A stretch of DNA of 64,000 nt, taken from Aldrovandia affinis. Taxonomy: Eukaryota; Chordata; Actinopteri; Notacanthiformes; Halosauridae. The position numbers and the translations under genes were made by a program. Of this stretch, positions 1 to 11,913 are shown piece after piece. The stretch spans positions 1,116,001 to 1,180,000 of the forward strand of contig JAINUG010000168.1 of assembly GCA_029706075.1 (NCBI GenBank), written 5' to 3'. The notes under the pieces are model-generated. The model worked only from the letters and a program-made list of their open reading frames with translations, searched no databases and was not told the DNA's origin. Position 1 is the stretch's first letter, and each line of letters begins with the position of its first letter.

Positions 1-774
1 TTTGAGCCCAATGAATCATGGCATTGTCATCTTGGAATATGCCCGTGCCATCAGGGAAGACAAAATCCATTGATGGAAAAACCTGGTCATTCAGTATATT
101 CAGGTAGTCAGCTGACCTCATTCTTTGGGCACATAACGTTGCTGAACCTAGACCTGACCAACTGCAGCAACCCCAGATAATAACACTGCCCCCATAGGCT
201 TGTACGGTAGGCACTAGGCATGATGGGTGCATCACTTCATCCGCCTCTCTTCTTACCCTGATGCGCCCATCACTCTGGAACAGGGTAAATCTGGACTCAT
301 CAGACCACATAACCTTCTTCCATTGCTCCAGAGTCCAATCTTTATGCTCCCTAGCAAATTGAAGCCTTTTTTTCCCCGATTAGCCTCACTGACAAGTGGT
401 TTTCTTAAGGCTACACAGCTGTTTAGTCCCAATCCCTTGAGTTCCCTTCGCATTGTGCATGTGGAAATGCTTTTAGTTTCACTATTAAACATAGCCGTGA
501 GTTCTACTGTTGATTTTTTACGATATGATTTCACCAACCGTTTAACTGATCGCCGATCACGATCATTCAAGATTTTTTTCCGACCACATTTCTTCATCGA
601 AGATGATGGTTCCCCACTATCCTTCCAGGTTTTAATAATGCGTTGGACAGTTCTTAACCCAATTTTAATAGTTTCAGCAATCTCTGTTTTCTTTGCTTGA
701 TGCAGGCCAATAATTTGACCCTTCTGAAACAGATTAACATCTTTTCCACGACCACAGGATATGTCTTCCGACAT
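1..774 (-). pseudogene. Tc1-like transposase pseudogene (family A), C-terminus off window
   Basis: The first 130 or so codons from the ATG at 774 encode the paired-type helix-turn-helix DNA-binding region of Tc1 transposases (for example QRIIKTWKDSGEPSSS). The frame then shifts near 350-370, and the catalytic domain is read in another frame. WSDESRF, carrying the first catalytic Asp, is at about 287-312, and [10 protein letters not shown], carrying the second, at about 8-44. The third acidic residue (Glu) would lie beyond base 1. The frame break means this copy cannot make full transposase as it stands. Confidence 0.88.
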
Positions 775-935
775 GGTTGTTTAAGAAATGAGAAGCTACT
801 CACTGCATCAGTTAGGGTTAAATAACTTGTTGCCAGCTAAAACATATTAATCACTGCAGTAATTATCCAATGGAAGGCTCTTACCTATTTGCTTAGTTAA
901 ATCCAGGGGCTGGCTTTTTTTTTGGCCAGGCAGTG
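1..935 (-). mobile_element. Tc1-like DNA transposon (family A), cut by the window edge
   Basis: A transposase-coding region read on the minus strand ends upstream in a terminal repeat whose outer end (CACTGCCTGGCC) lies at about 924-935, beside a TA dinucleotide at 936-937, the target used by Tc1/mariner elements. Roughly 150 bp of AT-rich leader separate the terminal repeat from the transposase start at 774. The other terminus lies left of base 1, so the element is incomplete here and its TIR match cannot be checked. The outer boundary is inferred from the TA and the family's usual CACTG/CAGTG start. Confidence 0.8.
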
Positions 936-937
936 TA

Positions 938-1660
938 TTTTGGTAGTTTCATGACAAGAGATGATCACACTGCGTACAGGCGCAGTTGTTAAAGAGGTTA
1001 CTTTAACAAGAATAAATTACCTGTGGATGGGGTGAGGGTTCCGATCATTATGGTGAATCAGATCACCAGCTTTTCCCCCCTGTAATACTGTCCCTTTAAT
1101 GCCATAACAAACTGGTAAATGGAGTACATAATTGGAAGGCGTATCATGCTGCAATTATTAAACTAAACTGAAGTGCATGTGTATCCGTTTAACAGGAAAG
1201 CACTTTTCCCAGTAGGAAACGGGTATAGTTTCCCAGGAGGAGGAAGAGGAAAAGACACACATGTTAGTTTAGTTTGTGCATTTTCATCAAAGCTACATGT
1301 ATTCAAATGTGTTTATTAACAATATTAACTACATTTCATTGATGCTCTTGTGACACTCTGCATAGTATGACCAGATGTTCCGCACTTTGACTCGTTGTCC
1401 CGCATAGTAAAATATATTTGTTGTTATTTTATTAAGTAATATTTGTTACCCCCCGCTCAACAATATAATCGCAAACACCATTTCAACATTTTCTTGTTGT
1501 TATTTCAACTACTAAAGCATTTTAAATGAATACAACTTTTTATAACATATAAAATAGGGATATGATCCCCTGGCCCACAGCTCAACAATATCGTCAGCAA
1601 TCGCTTCATTATTTTTCATTCATTATTATTCCTTGTTATATTCACACCCCTGTAATCAGT
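938..1660. other. Unannotated AT-rich DNA
   Basis: About 720 bp between two Tc1-like elements. I see no convincing ORF, structural RNA, terminal repeat or tandem array. It may be decayed repeat or unique intergenic DNA. Confidence 0.5.
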
Positions 1661-1664
1661 CATT

Positions 1665-3245
1665 TGCGGTTCCTCCCTTGGCCTTTATAACAGAAAGTAG
1701 TCATCTTCTGTAGTGTCACACGAGGTTATGGAACTTTTTGGGGAGGATCCTCAACCGTTCCTCCATGCTGAATTGTTGTAGTTCCTTCAGATCCCAATTT
1801 GGTAGCCAATTACACCGGCTATTTTTCAAGTCAATCCCCCCCGTCGTAATGTAAATTCGCTGCCGTAGCCCTGTGACCGGTAGTAATGAGGGCGAAGTAT
1901 CGTCTCCTCCGAGATGGCACCCATCATGCCGTAGACCACAGGATTCAGGTCAGGAGACTGAGATGGCCACTTCAGGACATTGATCTTGTGCTCTGTAAAC
2001 CATTTCTTAGTTTCTTTGGATGGTAGCTTCCTGACAGAGGGAAGAAGGTTTTTGGACAAGATGTCTTGGTACAAGCTGGAGTTAATGGTTCCATTTATTT
2101 TAATAAGGGCCCCAGGGCCTGTGGATGCAAAACAACCCCAAAGCATTAAAGATCCACCATGTTTCACCGTAGGCATGAGGTGCTTGTCAACATTACTTGC
2201 ATTCTTTGGACACCAAACATAACGCTGATGTGAATGTCCAAACAGCTCGATTTGGCCACAAGACATGGTTCCAATTGTAGTTCAGATGTAGTTCGATGAA
2301 TTCAAGGCCACTTTTTTGTAGTGTGGGTCGACGGTGGAAGAGCCACACGCAGATTTCACGGGTATCTAAAAGCTGGACGCAAGCGACTAGCCACTCTAGT
2401 GGACAAACTCCACGGGAATAAACCCAACAGAAACAACCCTAGTAGGGCGAACGCTCCTCAACGAGGTGTGTGGAAAACAAATAGCTATAGACTTTAGCTC
2501 TGGGGAACAATAACCCCGACAAACAAAGAGTACAGATAACTAAATAAGACCCTTCTCTCTTTAACTGAGAGAACCACAGAGTGGTAAGCTAACCCTTTGT
2601 GTTTGGAATAATACAAAGTACCTTCTCTCTTTAACTGAGAGACCACAGAGTGGAAAACTAACCCTTAGTTAGATGTACCGGCTAGAGTGTAATAATGGTT
2701 TACACAGAAGCGTTTGTATGAGGAAAACGCAGAACTTAAATAGGAGGCGGAATGAACACTGATAATCCACAGCTGGACGTGATCGGAAAACACACCGACG
2801 AAAGACCATATAAGGAAGGTGGCTATAACAATGATTCCTCACACAAAACCAAAGAAAACAGGCTATCACATGGTCAAGCGCCCTCCAGCGGCTGAGCAAG
2901 GTAAAACCGTGAAATTTTTCATGGATTGTCTTCAAAAAAGCTTCCTTCTTGCAACTCTGCCATAAGGCCATTGTCATGTAGGCATCGTTGAATGGTAGCT
3001 TTAGACACCTTGTAACCCCAAGATGGCAGGTTGTTTTGTAGATCTTAAACTGTGCCTCTTGGACTTATTTTTGCCTCTCGAACCATCCGTCTCACTACAA
3101 GATAGACTTGTGTCCTCTACCTGGCAGGTTAGCCACTGTTCCAGTGACCTTAATTTCCAAATAATTGACAACAGTGGAAAGCGATATCTTTTAAATTTGT
3201 AGCCATCTGTCTGATGCTTTCAGGGAGTTCTTTGCCTTTCACCAT
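1665..3245 (-). pseudogene. Tc1-like transposase pseudogene (family B), split by insertions
   Basis: The N-terminus starts with an ATG at 3243-3245 (MVKGKELPESIRQM) and shows the Tc1 helix-turn-helix pattern down to about 2912, with several stops and frame changes. The catalytic half is at 1941-2266, including the block PTVKHGGSLMLWGCF and QSPDLNP. Between KLPS and KETKKWF a short deletion has removed the segment that normally carries the second catalytic Asp (DND). The C-terminal tail of the family is recognisable down to about 1665. Two foreign stretches interrupt it: about 2290-2910 and about 1826-1940. This is an old, inactive copy. Confidence 0.75.
2551..2669. repeat. Two-copy direct repeat, 70-bp period
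   Basis: Two roughly 49-bp copies (2551-2599 and 2621-2669) both begin CCTTCTCTCTTTAACTGAGA and run through CCACAGAGTGG to AACCCTT, with a few differences. They lie inside the roughly 0.6-kb stretch (about 2290-2910) that splits the family B Tc1 pseudogene. That stretch has no coding potential. It could be a solo LTR or non-autonomous element, but I could not fix its ends or a target duplication. Confidence 0.7.
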
Positions 3246-3726
3246 GATGATGGTTGACCACAGTATTTTCAAACGTTCCCTCCTTTTTATACCCTAGGGC
3301 AGGGGTGTCCAACCCGGTGATCACGAGCTACCAGTAGCTCGCGGCCTGCATATAAGTAGCTCGCCAAGCAATTTTGAAAGAACAGAATTTTTTTGCGCTG
3401 AAACACAAAAATTCCTACAAATAACCTGAAAGTTTGCAGCTTCTATCGGATAGTAGCCGCGAGCCACGTCGATATGATCCCACCCTTGATTAGTCATGGC
3501 TGGCTGAAAATGCCCACTGACATACACATCTGCCAATCAATGCACACCTGTCAACGTCAAACACCAATTGTGTACCTTGTAGTCTTTTGAAAAAATAAAA
3601 AACCCACCATGCGACGCGTGCAGTCTTTTGAACTTGAACCTGGGAAAGAGCAATGTGAGCGCCATGGAGCAGTTAGCAACTAACTAGCAAAACTCTAGCG
3701 ACTAGCGAAAATAATTTAGTTTGAAC

Positions 3727-4050
3727 ATGAACGCTGAGGCAGTGCCAGCCAAAAAAAAGCAGAAAACTTACAATTTTCATAGAGTGGGAGAATTTGTTTT
3801 TATTTTGTTGTGTCAAAAAGTGTGCTTGATATGCGGTGGTGCCGTTGCTGTTGGGAAAAGAGGGAACATTGAGCACCACTATACCACACTACACAAGGTT
3901 AAATTTGAGCGTGAACGGGACAGAAATCTTGTCCGCCATATCGGACATTCAATCCCGTTGCTCGCAGGATTTCTTCCCTTTCAGGAGACGTCCAACAGCA
4001 TCTGGAACGGGATCTGGGTACGTGCTGTCGGAACAGTGAAGTTAGAATAA
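3727..4050 (+). pseudogene. hAT transposase N-terminal fragment with BED-like zinc finger
   Basis: The frame from 3727 opens with a lysine-rich stretch (PAKKKQKTYNF) and then a BED-type zinc-finger pattern: the cysteines of VCLICGG followed by the histidines of IEHHYTTLH. This arrangement begins transposases related to ZBED5 and GTF2IRD2. The spacing is disturbed around EFVFILLCQK, and the frame leaves transposase-like sequence after about residue 70. The rest of the protein is at 5264-6296. Confidence 0.65.
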
Positions 4051-4086
4051 CTGGATTCAGAGAATGGTCTATTCTCTGAATCCAGT
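4050..4086. repeat. Perfect 16-bp inverted repeat (hairpin)
   Basis: Arms 4050-4065 (ACTGGATTCAGAGAAT) and 4071-4086 are exact reverse complements around a 5-base loop (GGTCT). It sits just past the end of the hAT N-terminal fragment, at the start of the sequence that interrupts it. Confidence 0.85.
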
Positions 4087-4089
4087 AGC

Positions 4090-5260
4090 CTTAACAGTGA
4101 AATGCCCTTGTTTAAATACTGAACACAAGTAGTATTACGCGTTAAAAAAACCCTCACTTATCCTACATGTAAAATATATTTATTTGATTTAATATAATAA
4201 TTGCGACACCGAATACCAATTATCAATTAAATCTCCAAATTCGTTGATAGGCAGAGCAAACTGGTGGATCAACCTTCATAAAAACTCACAATTAAAATTA
4301 ACAGCTGGTTTATTCAGTTACAACAGTTAGACAAAACATTCAATGTCCAATCTACAGACGTAGGTTCAATTACCTTAACAAATAATAAATCGGAACATCC
4401 AATATGTAGGGTTTAGTTCTGTCTCCTCACATATGGAATATTTATCGCTACCGTTTCACAAGCTTGCTCGTACCACATCAAGCTCCGCACTCATCTGGCC
4501 GCTAAAGACGCTAGTTCCAAAGTGGATATTCCGGCTTGACAAATACTAACTTCTAAACATAAAATTGACATGTAACAATCACAAAAGAGATGAAATGGAA
4601 GAAAATTATACCAAACCAAGCTTGTGTCTCTCCAAGAACAAACACACGCATGCAAGGTGTTGGCTGGCGCCAGATCTTTCAAGAGAGAAAACAGGACAGA
4701 GACTTGTAGAGTTCCCACCAAAATCTAAAATCGTGTCACCAGCAGGTCAGACTTTAAGTGTTGAGGGCGGGGGAGCGGCGGGGTTGGCTCACTCCCTTCT
4801 TAGCCCATAATTTACAATTTGGGGGAGAGTTCCATGGCAAGCCAGGTTCAGAACCCCTTTTTGTATTTTTGTTTTGGGTCACTTACTACCACAAGTTATA
4901 TTTTCAAGCTCGACATTGATATGTTCCTCTCATGTTGAGAATCGTGGCGATATCAAACATCACTAGGGCCTGGTGAAGCCAGCTTCATTTATACCAAGAT
5001 GTTGGTTGAGCTGATATTTGGGGAGGCATAATATGCTCAAGAGCATTGCTACCAAGTGAGGAGGCCAATCATACCATGTTGACCTCCACTTTAATCTGGT
5101 GGGCCATAATTATTTTCTCCATGATCCATAATATTCAGCTCAACTGTAAGTATAAATCTGAAGTTGTGGGGTGTGGCACTCGTTCACCAACCCAAGTGCC
5201 CTGGCTTCACTCACAGAGCCATAAACCTGCCAAAGATGGCCCCACTCTGTCTGCCTGCGC
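4090..5260. other. Uncharacterised insertion between the two hAT transposase fragments
   Basis: About 1.2 kb with no recognisable protein. It includes an AT-rich part (4100-4480) and a part reminiscent of an LTR or 3' UTR (4480-4860). I see no matching terminal repeats or target duplication and cannot name it. Confidence 0.4.
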
Positions 5261-5263
5261 AGG

Positions 5264-6296
5264 ATGGTTAAAATGCCCCCCCGACAGTGCTCTTGGTTTT
5301 CAATCCAATGCGATGAGTCAGTTGATGCTAGCAACACAGCTCAGTTAGCAGTATTCATTCGAATGATCTTTTCAGATCTCTCTGTGAAAGAGAAATTTCT
5401 GACAATATTACCAATGAAAACAACAGCCAGAGGTGTAGATATTTACAACATACTCAAAAACTACTTTGTGGAAAATACTGTGCCCTTGAATAAAATTGTG
5501 TCAGTAACCACTGATGGAGCACCTGCTATGATCGGGCGCCATGCAGGTTTCATAACAAATTGCAAAGCAGATCCTGATTTCCCCCGGTTTTTGTATTATC
5601 CACCAGCAGGCAATCTGTGCCAAAGTGATTGGATTTGACCATGTGATAACACCTGTCATAAAGATAATTAATTCCATAGTAGCAAAGGCCAAACAGCATA
5701 GGACATTCAAACTCTTTTGGAAGAACTGGCGTCAGAGTATGGTGATCTATTGCTGCATACTGAAATCCGATGGCTCAGCAGAGGACGAATCCTGCATCGT
5801 TTCCTTTCACTTCATGTCAAGAGATGAGGACACAACCCTACTATCAAACACAGCATGGCATCGCATGATCAGTTCTGTGAATGCCTTCAAAGCAAAGCTG
5901 ACCCTCTTCCTGCAGCACATCCAGAGGAAAAAGATGCAGCACTTTCCCTCTCTGCAAAAAATGTTACAGGAAAATGAAGCACCTGGGACAGCCAAAAGTA
6001 CATAGATCTCCTCACCAGGCTTGGTCAGGAATTTGAGGACCGGTTCAGTGACTTTGCAAACTGAAGCCCTGTGTGGCATTCATCAGCAATCCCTTCATGG
6101 AGGTGGACATATCTGAAGTGTCAGAAAAATTTAGTGAAGCTTGTATTTTGAATCCGAGAAGGAACTGGAACTGGACATGCTGTTGCTCTTGTTCCTCGGT
6201 CCATGAGGCAGGTCCGGATTCGGAACGAGACACTAGCCTACGCCGTCACTCCAGCTCTACATCTCTCCCTCCCCGTAATGTCTTCATATTGCAATA
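5264..6296 (+). pseudogene. hAT transposase catalytic-region pseudogene
   Basis: The plus strand reads WFSIQCDESVDASNTAQLAVF and then VSVTTDGAPAMIGRHAGF. These are the blocks carrying the first two catalytic acidic residues of hAT transposases of the GTF2IRD2/ZBED5 kind. Later frames give a dimerisation-region remnant (5625-6005, with the family's IRWL block visible only in an alternative frame) and a C-terminal piece with FISNPFMEVDISEVSEKF at about 6075. At least three frame changes and several stops separate the pieces. The assignment to the family is firm; any activity is excluded. Confidence 0.85.
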
Positions 6297-6300
6297 ACTT

Positions 6301-7109
6301 GCCTGAGACTGAGTATAAAATTAAAAGCAACTGGTTTACACTAGTTGCTTAGCCCAGCAGTTACATCTGAGAAACGCTTACCTATAGCCTACTCCCAATT
6401 AGTAAATAAATAAACCGCGAATGAAAGAGGCTATTGCCCAACGGAGACGTCGCAATATTTTTTAAGGCAGAGTCGCGAACTTGGTCTAGTCACAACTCCA
6501 GAAATGAAACCACATCATTATATTCCTTTATTCAAACATAATATGCTAGGCTATATGAATGGATCACAACTTTGTTGATAATTCTAGAAGTCAACATTGT
6601 TTTAACATTGGTGCAGATAGTTTGGGGAACAATGCAGGCTATGATGCAGGAAACCGACACAATGCAAGTCACACCTTAAGTTAGCCAACATAAATACCTA
6701 GGTGGCACATAGACTAAAACGTCCATTAATAAATTAAGCCTATGTGAATGATCACTTGGTAATATGTAGCCTACTTAGAAAGGCTGTCCTTTCAAGTATT
6801 TGTATATGATTTTTTAAATGTCCTTCTGATCTGAGAAATTAACCGTGAAAGGCTTTTCTTTTTAGGCTGTTTGTTCCATGTTACCAATTAAATATTATCA
6901 TTGTTGTTGATATTACGCTTTTCTTGTTTTTATTTATCCTATTGTTATACGCTCTGTAGAAGCTGTTTGTCATTTTGTGTTTTAGATTTTTGGCAGTTTT
7001 TTCTTGCACTCTACATTTCACACACTGGGTGGTAGTATGACCAACACAGAGAGCACTTATACACTTGCAACAGGAAGTTCGGCACGCGCAGGTAGAGGAA
7101 GCTGACACG
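6301..7109. other. Unannotated sequence between the hAT remnant and a solo LTR
   Basis: About 800 bp, AT-rich, with short ORFs only. The minus-strand ORF at 6881-7108 is low-complexity and shows no domain I recognise. No repeat structure seen. Confidence 0.45.
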
Positions 7110-7115
7110 GTTCTT

Positions 7116-8076
7116 GTGACGAACGTGATAAGGACCCAGACGCAGATCAGGATTCAGGCAAAAGAGTCGTTTATTGGGAAGCAGGGGTCAAAACCAGGAG
7201 TCAGATATAACGAAGGTACAAAATCACAATGCAGAGAGTAGTCACAAAAAGCAGTCCAAAAGATCAAAACAGGTAGGCAGATAGGCAAACAAACAGAATC
7301 GATAGGCAGGCTCGGAGTAGTAACAGAAGGGGTGTCTCGGGAAATACGATAAACTCTGGCTTTAGAAGAATAGGCTCAGGGAATAAAGATCAACTTTCTG
7401 ACGGGGAAGGAACATAAACACGGAACAGATATACAAACAGGAAAGGGCAATACAATAGGAATCAGGTGTGACTGGGAGGAGAGAGAGGTAGGAACACAGG
7501 TGTAAACATTGGGAATCGTTAATCCAATAACGAGGGGAAACGCAAGACACGGACTGGGAATCATACAAACATATAGACAATAAACGACCTGGGAGATCAG
7601 GCAGACACGTGCATAGTTAGAAGGGGAGGAACGCAAAGAGAGAAGCTGCGTGCGAATGAAAGGAAAAGTGAAAAGCTAACAGGGATAGGATAATGAGAGA
7701 AAATGACAGCGATAGTCAGAAGCGTGAGATAATTAGTGATTAGTAGTGTTAGTAACCTCATCTAAATCCCTAATGTTAGTAGATGAGTTGGTTAGTACTA
7801 TATACATCTAACTAATATATACAAAGTGCAATCTAGAAAGTAAGAAGGAAGAAAACGAGATAATAAGCGAAGACGGAGAAAACCCGAAATGTAGAACTTC
7901 CCGAAGTGCATGACAAGACAAGGAGTGGATCTCGAAATAACAGGAACAAAGACAGACAGGGACCAGAACGTGACAGAAAGATGAAAATGGAATACTGAAT
8001 AAAGAATAATGAATAATGACTGATGAAAAATAAACAAAGTACAAAAAACAACAGAACAGACACTCAGAACATAACA
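7116..8076 (-). mobile_element. Solo LTR, Ty3/gypsy-type, reverse orientation
   Basis: A 961-bp block is flanked by the direct repeat GTTCTT (7110-7115 and 8077-8082). On the minus strand it begins TGTTATG and ends CGTCAC, close to the TG...CA rule for LTRs. An AATAAA-like signal lies near its 3' end (complement of about 7151-7165). The closing segment with CTGGGTCC resembles the end of the solo LTR at 61218-61946. There is no internal coding region, so it is best explained as the product of LTR-LTR recombination. Its several overlapping minus-strand ORFs are not gene-like. Confidence 0.75.
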
Positions 8077-8082
8077 GTTCTT

Positions 8083-8705
8083 ACCAGGCAATATCACAGG
8101 CAATACCACAGGCAACAGGTGAACAGGTAACAGGTGAAGGACAAACTTGAACTTGAATTGTAAACCTGACTATTTTCATTTTCAAATAATAAATCAACAA
8201 AACGAAAGGTGTCTTCTGGACATTTAATTATTTGCCTGTGTATGGAACATGCCACCTGTGCATCAGTGGCTGTTATGGGACAGGAAATCTTTTTGTTGTT
8301 TTTGACCATTAAAAATAGCCACTACATGGTCCCTTGAAATTAGATAGGAAGGAACTGGTGAACGAATCATTTTAGGAAACTGAGTCAAAGAATCTGTGTC
8401 CCTGAAAGGAACCATAACGCCCACCACTACTAGCTTGCTACTTTAGAAAACATTGATTATTACCGCCCCGGATGTTTGTAATGTAACCAATCAATACCTC
8501 AAATGTGTTTGATTGTGCATTCAAAATGTCAATCAAATTTGCCTTGCATTTTTCCACAGCTTTACTGATTCTTTCAGATTTGTGTTAACCACTCAATTTG
8601 TATAAACACTAAAAATAAGTGTTTTCATGGCAGGTGGTTGATTTCACAGCAAAAGCACAATTTCACGGCCCGTGCCACAATTTTCACAGCCATTAATTTG
8701 GTAGG
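8083..8705. other. Unannotated DNA between the solo LTR and a hAT element
   Basis: About 620 bp. The first 45 bp contain short imperfect repeats of CAGGCAA/ACAGGTGAA. Nothing else recognised. Confidence 0.45.
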
Positions 8706-8713
8706 GCCCTAAT

Positions 8714-10036
8714 CAGGGCCGCGTTAAGCCTCCCCTGGGCCCAGGGCTAACACACCTCCCGGGGCCCTATGTCCACGATTTTCAAATGGAAAAGTAAAAG
8801 CACATTGACGCGACCAGGCCTGGCAACGATAAAGACATGCCGCAAATTAGACAAATAGGCCTATGACAAAGGATATCAGAAGTAGATAGTGAATATGTTA
8901 CAGAATGGGACCTACAATTGAAAACTTTGAACATTGTAATGTATTAAAAGCCGTCAAAGAGTACCGACTCTTATATTACAGTGCTCTCGAAATATTCACA
9001 TCTGTTACCCGAACGCATGAGTTCAAGTTCAAGTCATGACCAACCTTGCCCAGCATGGCAGGATAATGAAAGGGAGTAGTAGCCTAGTGTACAAAGTAGG
9101 CCTACAAACCAGAAATTTGACCACAAATGACAATGCACAAAACAATACACTTCCCGTTCAACCATTAGCATCAACAAAACAAGCATTGATATAAATTATT
9201 TAATGTTACTCACCTATAGGACAAAGTATCATACTTTGTGTAAATTAATTGAGCTACCGTTTTAATTTCAACATGTAGCATTAACACCTGCATCTACAAT
9301 AAATGCGAATGTATACAGCAAACTTCACATAATTTAAGTTTATACTGGCTTTAAAAAAATACTTTTCTCCAACCATTGCTACAAATTACAGGCCAACTTG
9401 CTAGAGAACATTAGGCTATTAAATTGCGTTGTTGTTGTTCAGCTAGCTAACGTTACTTACTTAGCAACCCAACTAAGCTATTCGGTCATGCAAAATTAGC
9501 CCACTTCGTTTTCTTCAGTTGAACTCGAATTAAGATGAATTTATCTGAAATAGTTTGTTGACAGTTATAAAATGGTGGTTGCTTGGGGGGGAATAGGTTA
9601 CAACATGTTTTTTTGCAGCGAACCCCGTTATAAATAGTAATTTATTACTTTCTGGTTGGACATCTGAGGTTATAGCTCTAGCTAAGTGTGGGTTTGCTCG
9701 CCAATTTCAGCAACTAAAGTATCAAAATGTTATCGCACGTGAAATTGACATAGGTCATTTTCTAATTTCACTAAAGCAGAACGACAGCGCGCATACATGT
9801 AGCGACGTAATTGCGCCGCGCGACAGGTTTACCTCTGCTCGTGACGGTTGCGACAGGACAATGTGGACTACCACAGGTGGGAAAGTGGACCAAAATGTAC
9901 AGTAACAGTCAAAACACCATAAAACCGTATTCAAAAATTCAATGTAGGCCTAAAGTAATCTACTATTCCCGGGGCCCCCTAGTGGCCGGGGCCCTGGGCT
10001 GCAGCCCATGTTGCCCAATAGGTTAACGCGGGCCAG
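8714..10036. mobile_element. Non-autonomous hAT element, 1.3 kb
   Basis: The left end CAGGGCCGCGTTAAGC matches the reverse complement of the right end, CTGGCCCGCGTTAACC, and the similarity continues inward through GGGCCC-rich subterminal blocks. The flanks are GCCCTAAT (8706-8713) and GCGCTAAT (10037-10044), an 8-bp target duplication with one difference, which fixes the hAT superfamily. No transposase is recognisable inside, so it would depend on a related autonomous element. Confidence 0.85.
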
Positions 10037-10044
10037 GCGCTAAT

Positions 10045-10490
10045 GATATATTATGATGTAAGGACGGATTTCTCCTCACGCTGGACTTTGATTCACTAAC
10101 ACACAAACTCTGGTTCAGCTGAAGGAGCCTTGTTGACCCACAGCACATTTGGCATTCCAACAGGGCAAGCCTGCAATTTGGGGGTCAGAGGCCACCTCAT
10201 GCCCGGTGCCATGACCCCTTCAGGCTGAAGGTCGGTCAAGGGGCAGGACACTATTAATGTAGTGGCATAGCACCCTCATGTGCAGCCCAATGTCAAACAT
10301 AATCCCAAACGCAGCATGATTTTTCTGAGTAAACAAAATGTAAAATGTAGAACACTACAAACTGTAGGAATATATGTGTAGATGTGTGTAAAGGTGTAAT
10401 GTGGATGTGGGTATGATATGTACCTCTGTGGATACATGCATGTATGTCGTTTCATGAGCATCAATTGATATATATACAGGGTTCTATGGG
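10045..10490. other. Unannotated DNA
   Basis: About 450 bp with no coding signal or paired terminus. The segment 10100-10260 is GC-richer and could be old LINE sequence, but I cannot support a name. Confidence 0.4.
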
Positions 10491-10495
10491 TAGTA

Positions 10496-10660
10496 GAAAT
10501 ATTCTTTAATAATATTAAGTAAGCTCCGTTTTTATTTATATGCTTGGCATGAACCACAATCGAATGGTTCAGAAATTATAATCTTTTCAGATTTTTCTGG
10601 GGAAAACTCTGAACCGTTCGATTGTGGTTCGTGCCAATGCATTATTATTAAAGAATATCA
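10496..10660. repeat. Imperfect palindrome (foldback/MITE-like)
   Basis: Arms built on AACCACAATCGAA (about 10541-10571) and its complement TTCGATTGTGGTT (about 10605-10640) are extended outward by ATATTCTTTAATAAT and its complement. The left arm carries an extra stretch of about 20 bp. The whole could fold into a long hairpin, as in foldback MITEs. No target duplication was identified. Confidence 0.65.
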
Positions 10661-10994
10661 TTTTTGGAACTTTTTTAGCATACAATATACCTCATTACTT
10701 ATATAGTTTATTTTATATGATCTCTTTTGTTTATCTTTATTAAGGGTATAAATAAGAACAGAGTGTACTATATACAGTGAGCACCATAATTAATTGGACA
10801 GTGACACATTTTTTGTTATTTTGGTTCTGTACTTTAGCACTTTGAATTTGAAAGGATACAATGACAATGAGGTTGAAGTGCAGACTGTCAGCTTTAATTT
10901 GAGGGTATTAAAGCTGACATCCATATCGGATTAACCATTTAGAAATTATAGAACCTTTTGTACATAGTCCCCCCCATTTTCAGGCACCATAATT

Positions 10995-11872
10995 CCCTCA
11001 TGGCTGCGTGCTCCCTGTGCCACTCACCTAATTAGTTATGCTGCCCTAGATCAGTGGTTCTCAACCTTTTTTGTGATCTGTACCACTAAAATATTTTCAA
11101 CAATCCCCAAGTACCCCCTACCCATGATATTTATCATATATCATAATTGCACCTTTCCTCTTTTCATATACCCCGCAGCCAACACAGATATTTTGATTTT
11201 TTAAAAACATTTTATTAAGATTCACCATTAATAATTACAAAAGATATTTTGATAAATAAAAAAATTATAATTTAAGATTCATCATTAATAATTACAAAAC
11301 AAAGCCAGCAAATCTGCAGGAAATAAGAGCCCAGGGTCCATCACATTTCAACTTGAAATGCTTTTATTTTGAGGCAAAAAACATGTGTTAGTACCACGGA
11401 TGCCGCTGGCCCGGTTGAGAAACAATGCCCTAGATTATGTCTGCTGGTTCCTACTCTTTCCCTGATCCGGTGTGATATTTTTATAGTCATAATTGCCTTT
11501 CCTCCTGGTGGCACCTCTGGAGCTCATGAGAGTCAACCCCCACCCCTGCCATGTGTTAGGATGCCCTTAGCTGCTGGTTCCATCCCCGCCCTGCCCTGGT
11601 ATCTGAGCCTCAAGAATGCCCTTCTGGTGGTTTGTTAATTTGAGCCTCAAGGACTATTTGTGTTGTTTTTCTCTGTATCCCACCATTTTCCAGGAGTTCA
11701 TCTCGACCGCCTTTTAAGGGGTCAGGGAATAATTTTCCAGTCTCCCACATTGGCTCCAATGGTTTTCTGTTTTTTTGATTCCCTCTGGAAAATGCCAATT
11801 GTGAAGCGCTGTGTGACAACCTGTTTGTAAATGGCGCTATACAAAAATAAAGATTGATTGATTGATTGATTG
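10995..11872 (+). mobile_element. 5'-truncated non-LTR retrotransposon tail ending in (ATTG)n
   Basis: The segment ends in GGCGCTATACAAAAATAAAG followed by ATTGATTG repeats, a 3' end found in fish L2/Rex-type LINEs. It is flanked by ATAATT at 10989-10994 and 11873-11878. Without the hAT MITE inside it, it is about 490 bp of 3' untranslated sequence with no protein recognisable. The clade cannot be fixed from the tail alone. Confidence 0.65.
11052..11427. mobile_element. hAT MITE, 376 bp, with exact 8-bp target duplication
   Basis: The termini CAGTGGTTCTCAACC and GGTTGAGAAACAATG are inverted copies. The flanks CCCTAGAT at 11044-11051 and 11428-11435 are identical. The short length and lack of coding capacity make it a MITE. 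It sits inside the LINE tail at 10995-11872 and so inserted after it. Confidence 0.9.
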
Positions 11873-11913
11873 ATAATTCATTGGACAGTTTAACATAATG
11901 TAGAATAAAGTAA

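Larger units (their letters stand above)
3300..6300 (+). mobile_element. Decayed hAT element (ZBED/GTF2IRD2-like transposase type)
   Basis: The left end starts CAGGGGTGTCCAACCCGG at 3300, the typical start of hAT/Charlie-type elements, directly after CCCTAGGG (3292-3299), a plausible 8-bp target duplication. Transposase remnants follow on the plus strand at 3727-4050 and 5264-6296, separated by about 1.2 kb of unrelated sequence. I did not find the matching right terminus or the second CCCTAGGG, so the right boundary is only where recognisable homology stops. Confidence 0.65.

Noticed and set aside
7362-8115. Cluster of overlapping minus-strand ORFs
   Set aside because: All lie inside the solo LTR at 7116-8076; composition is pyrimidine-rich on the coding strand and no domain is visible.
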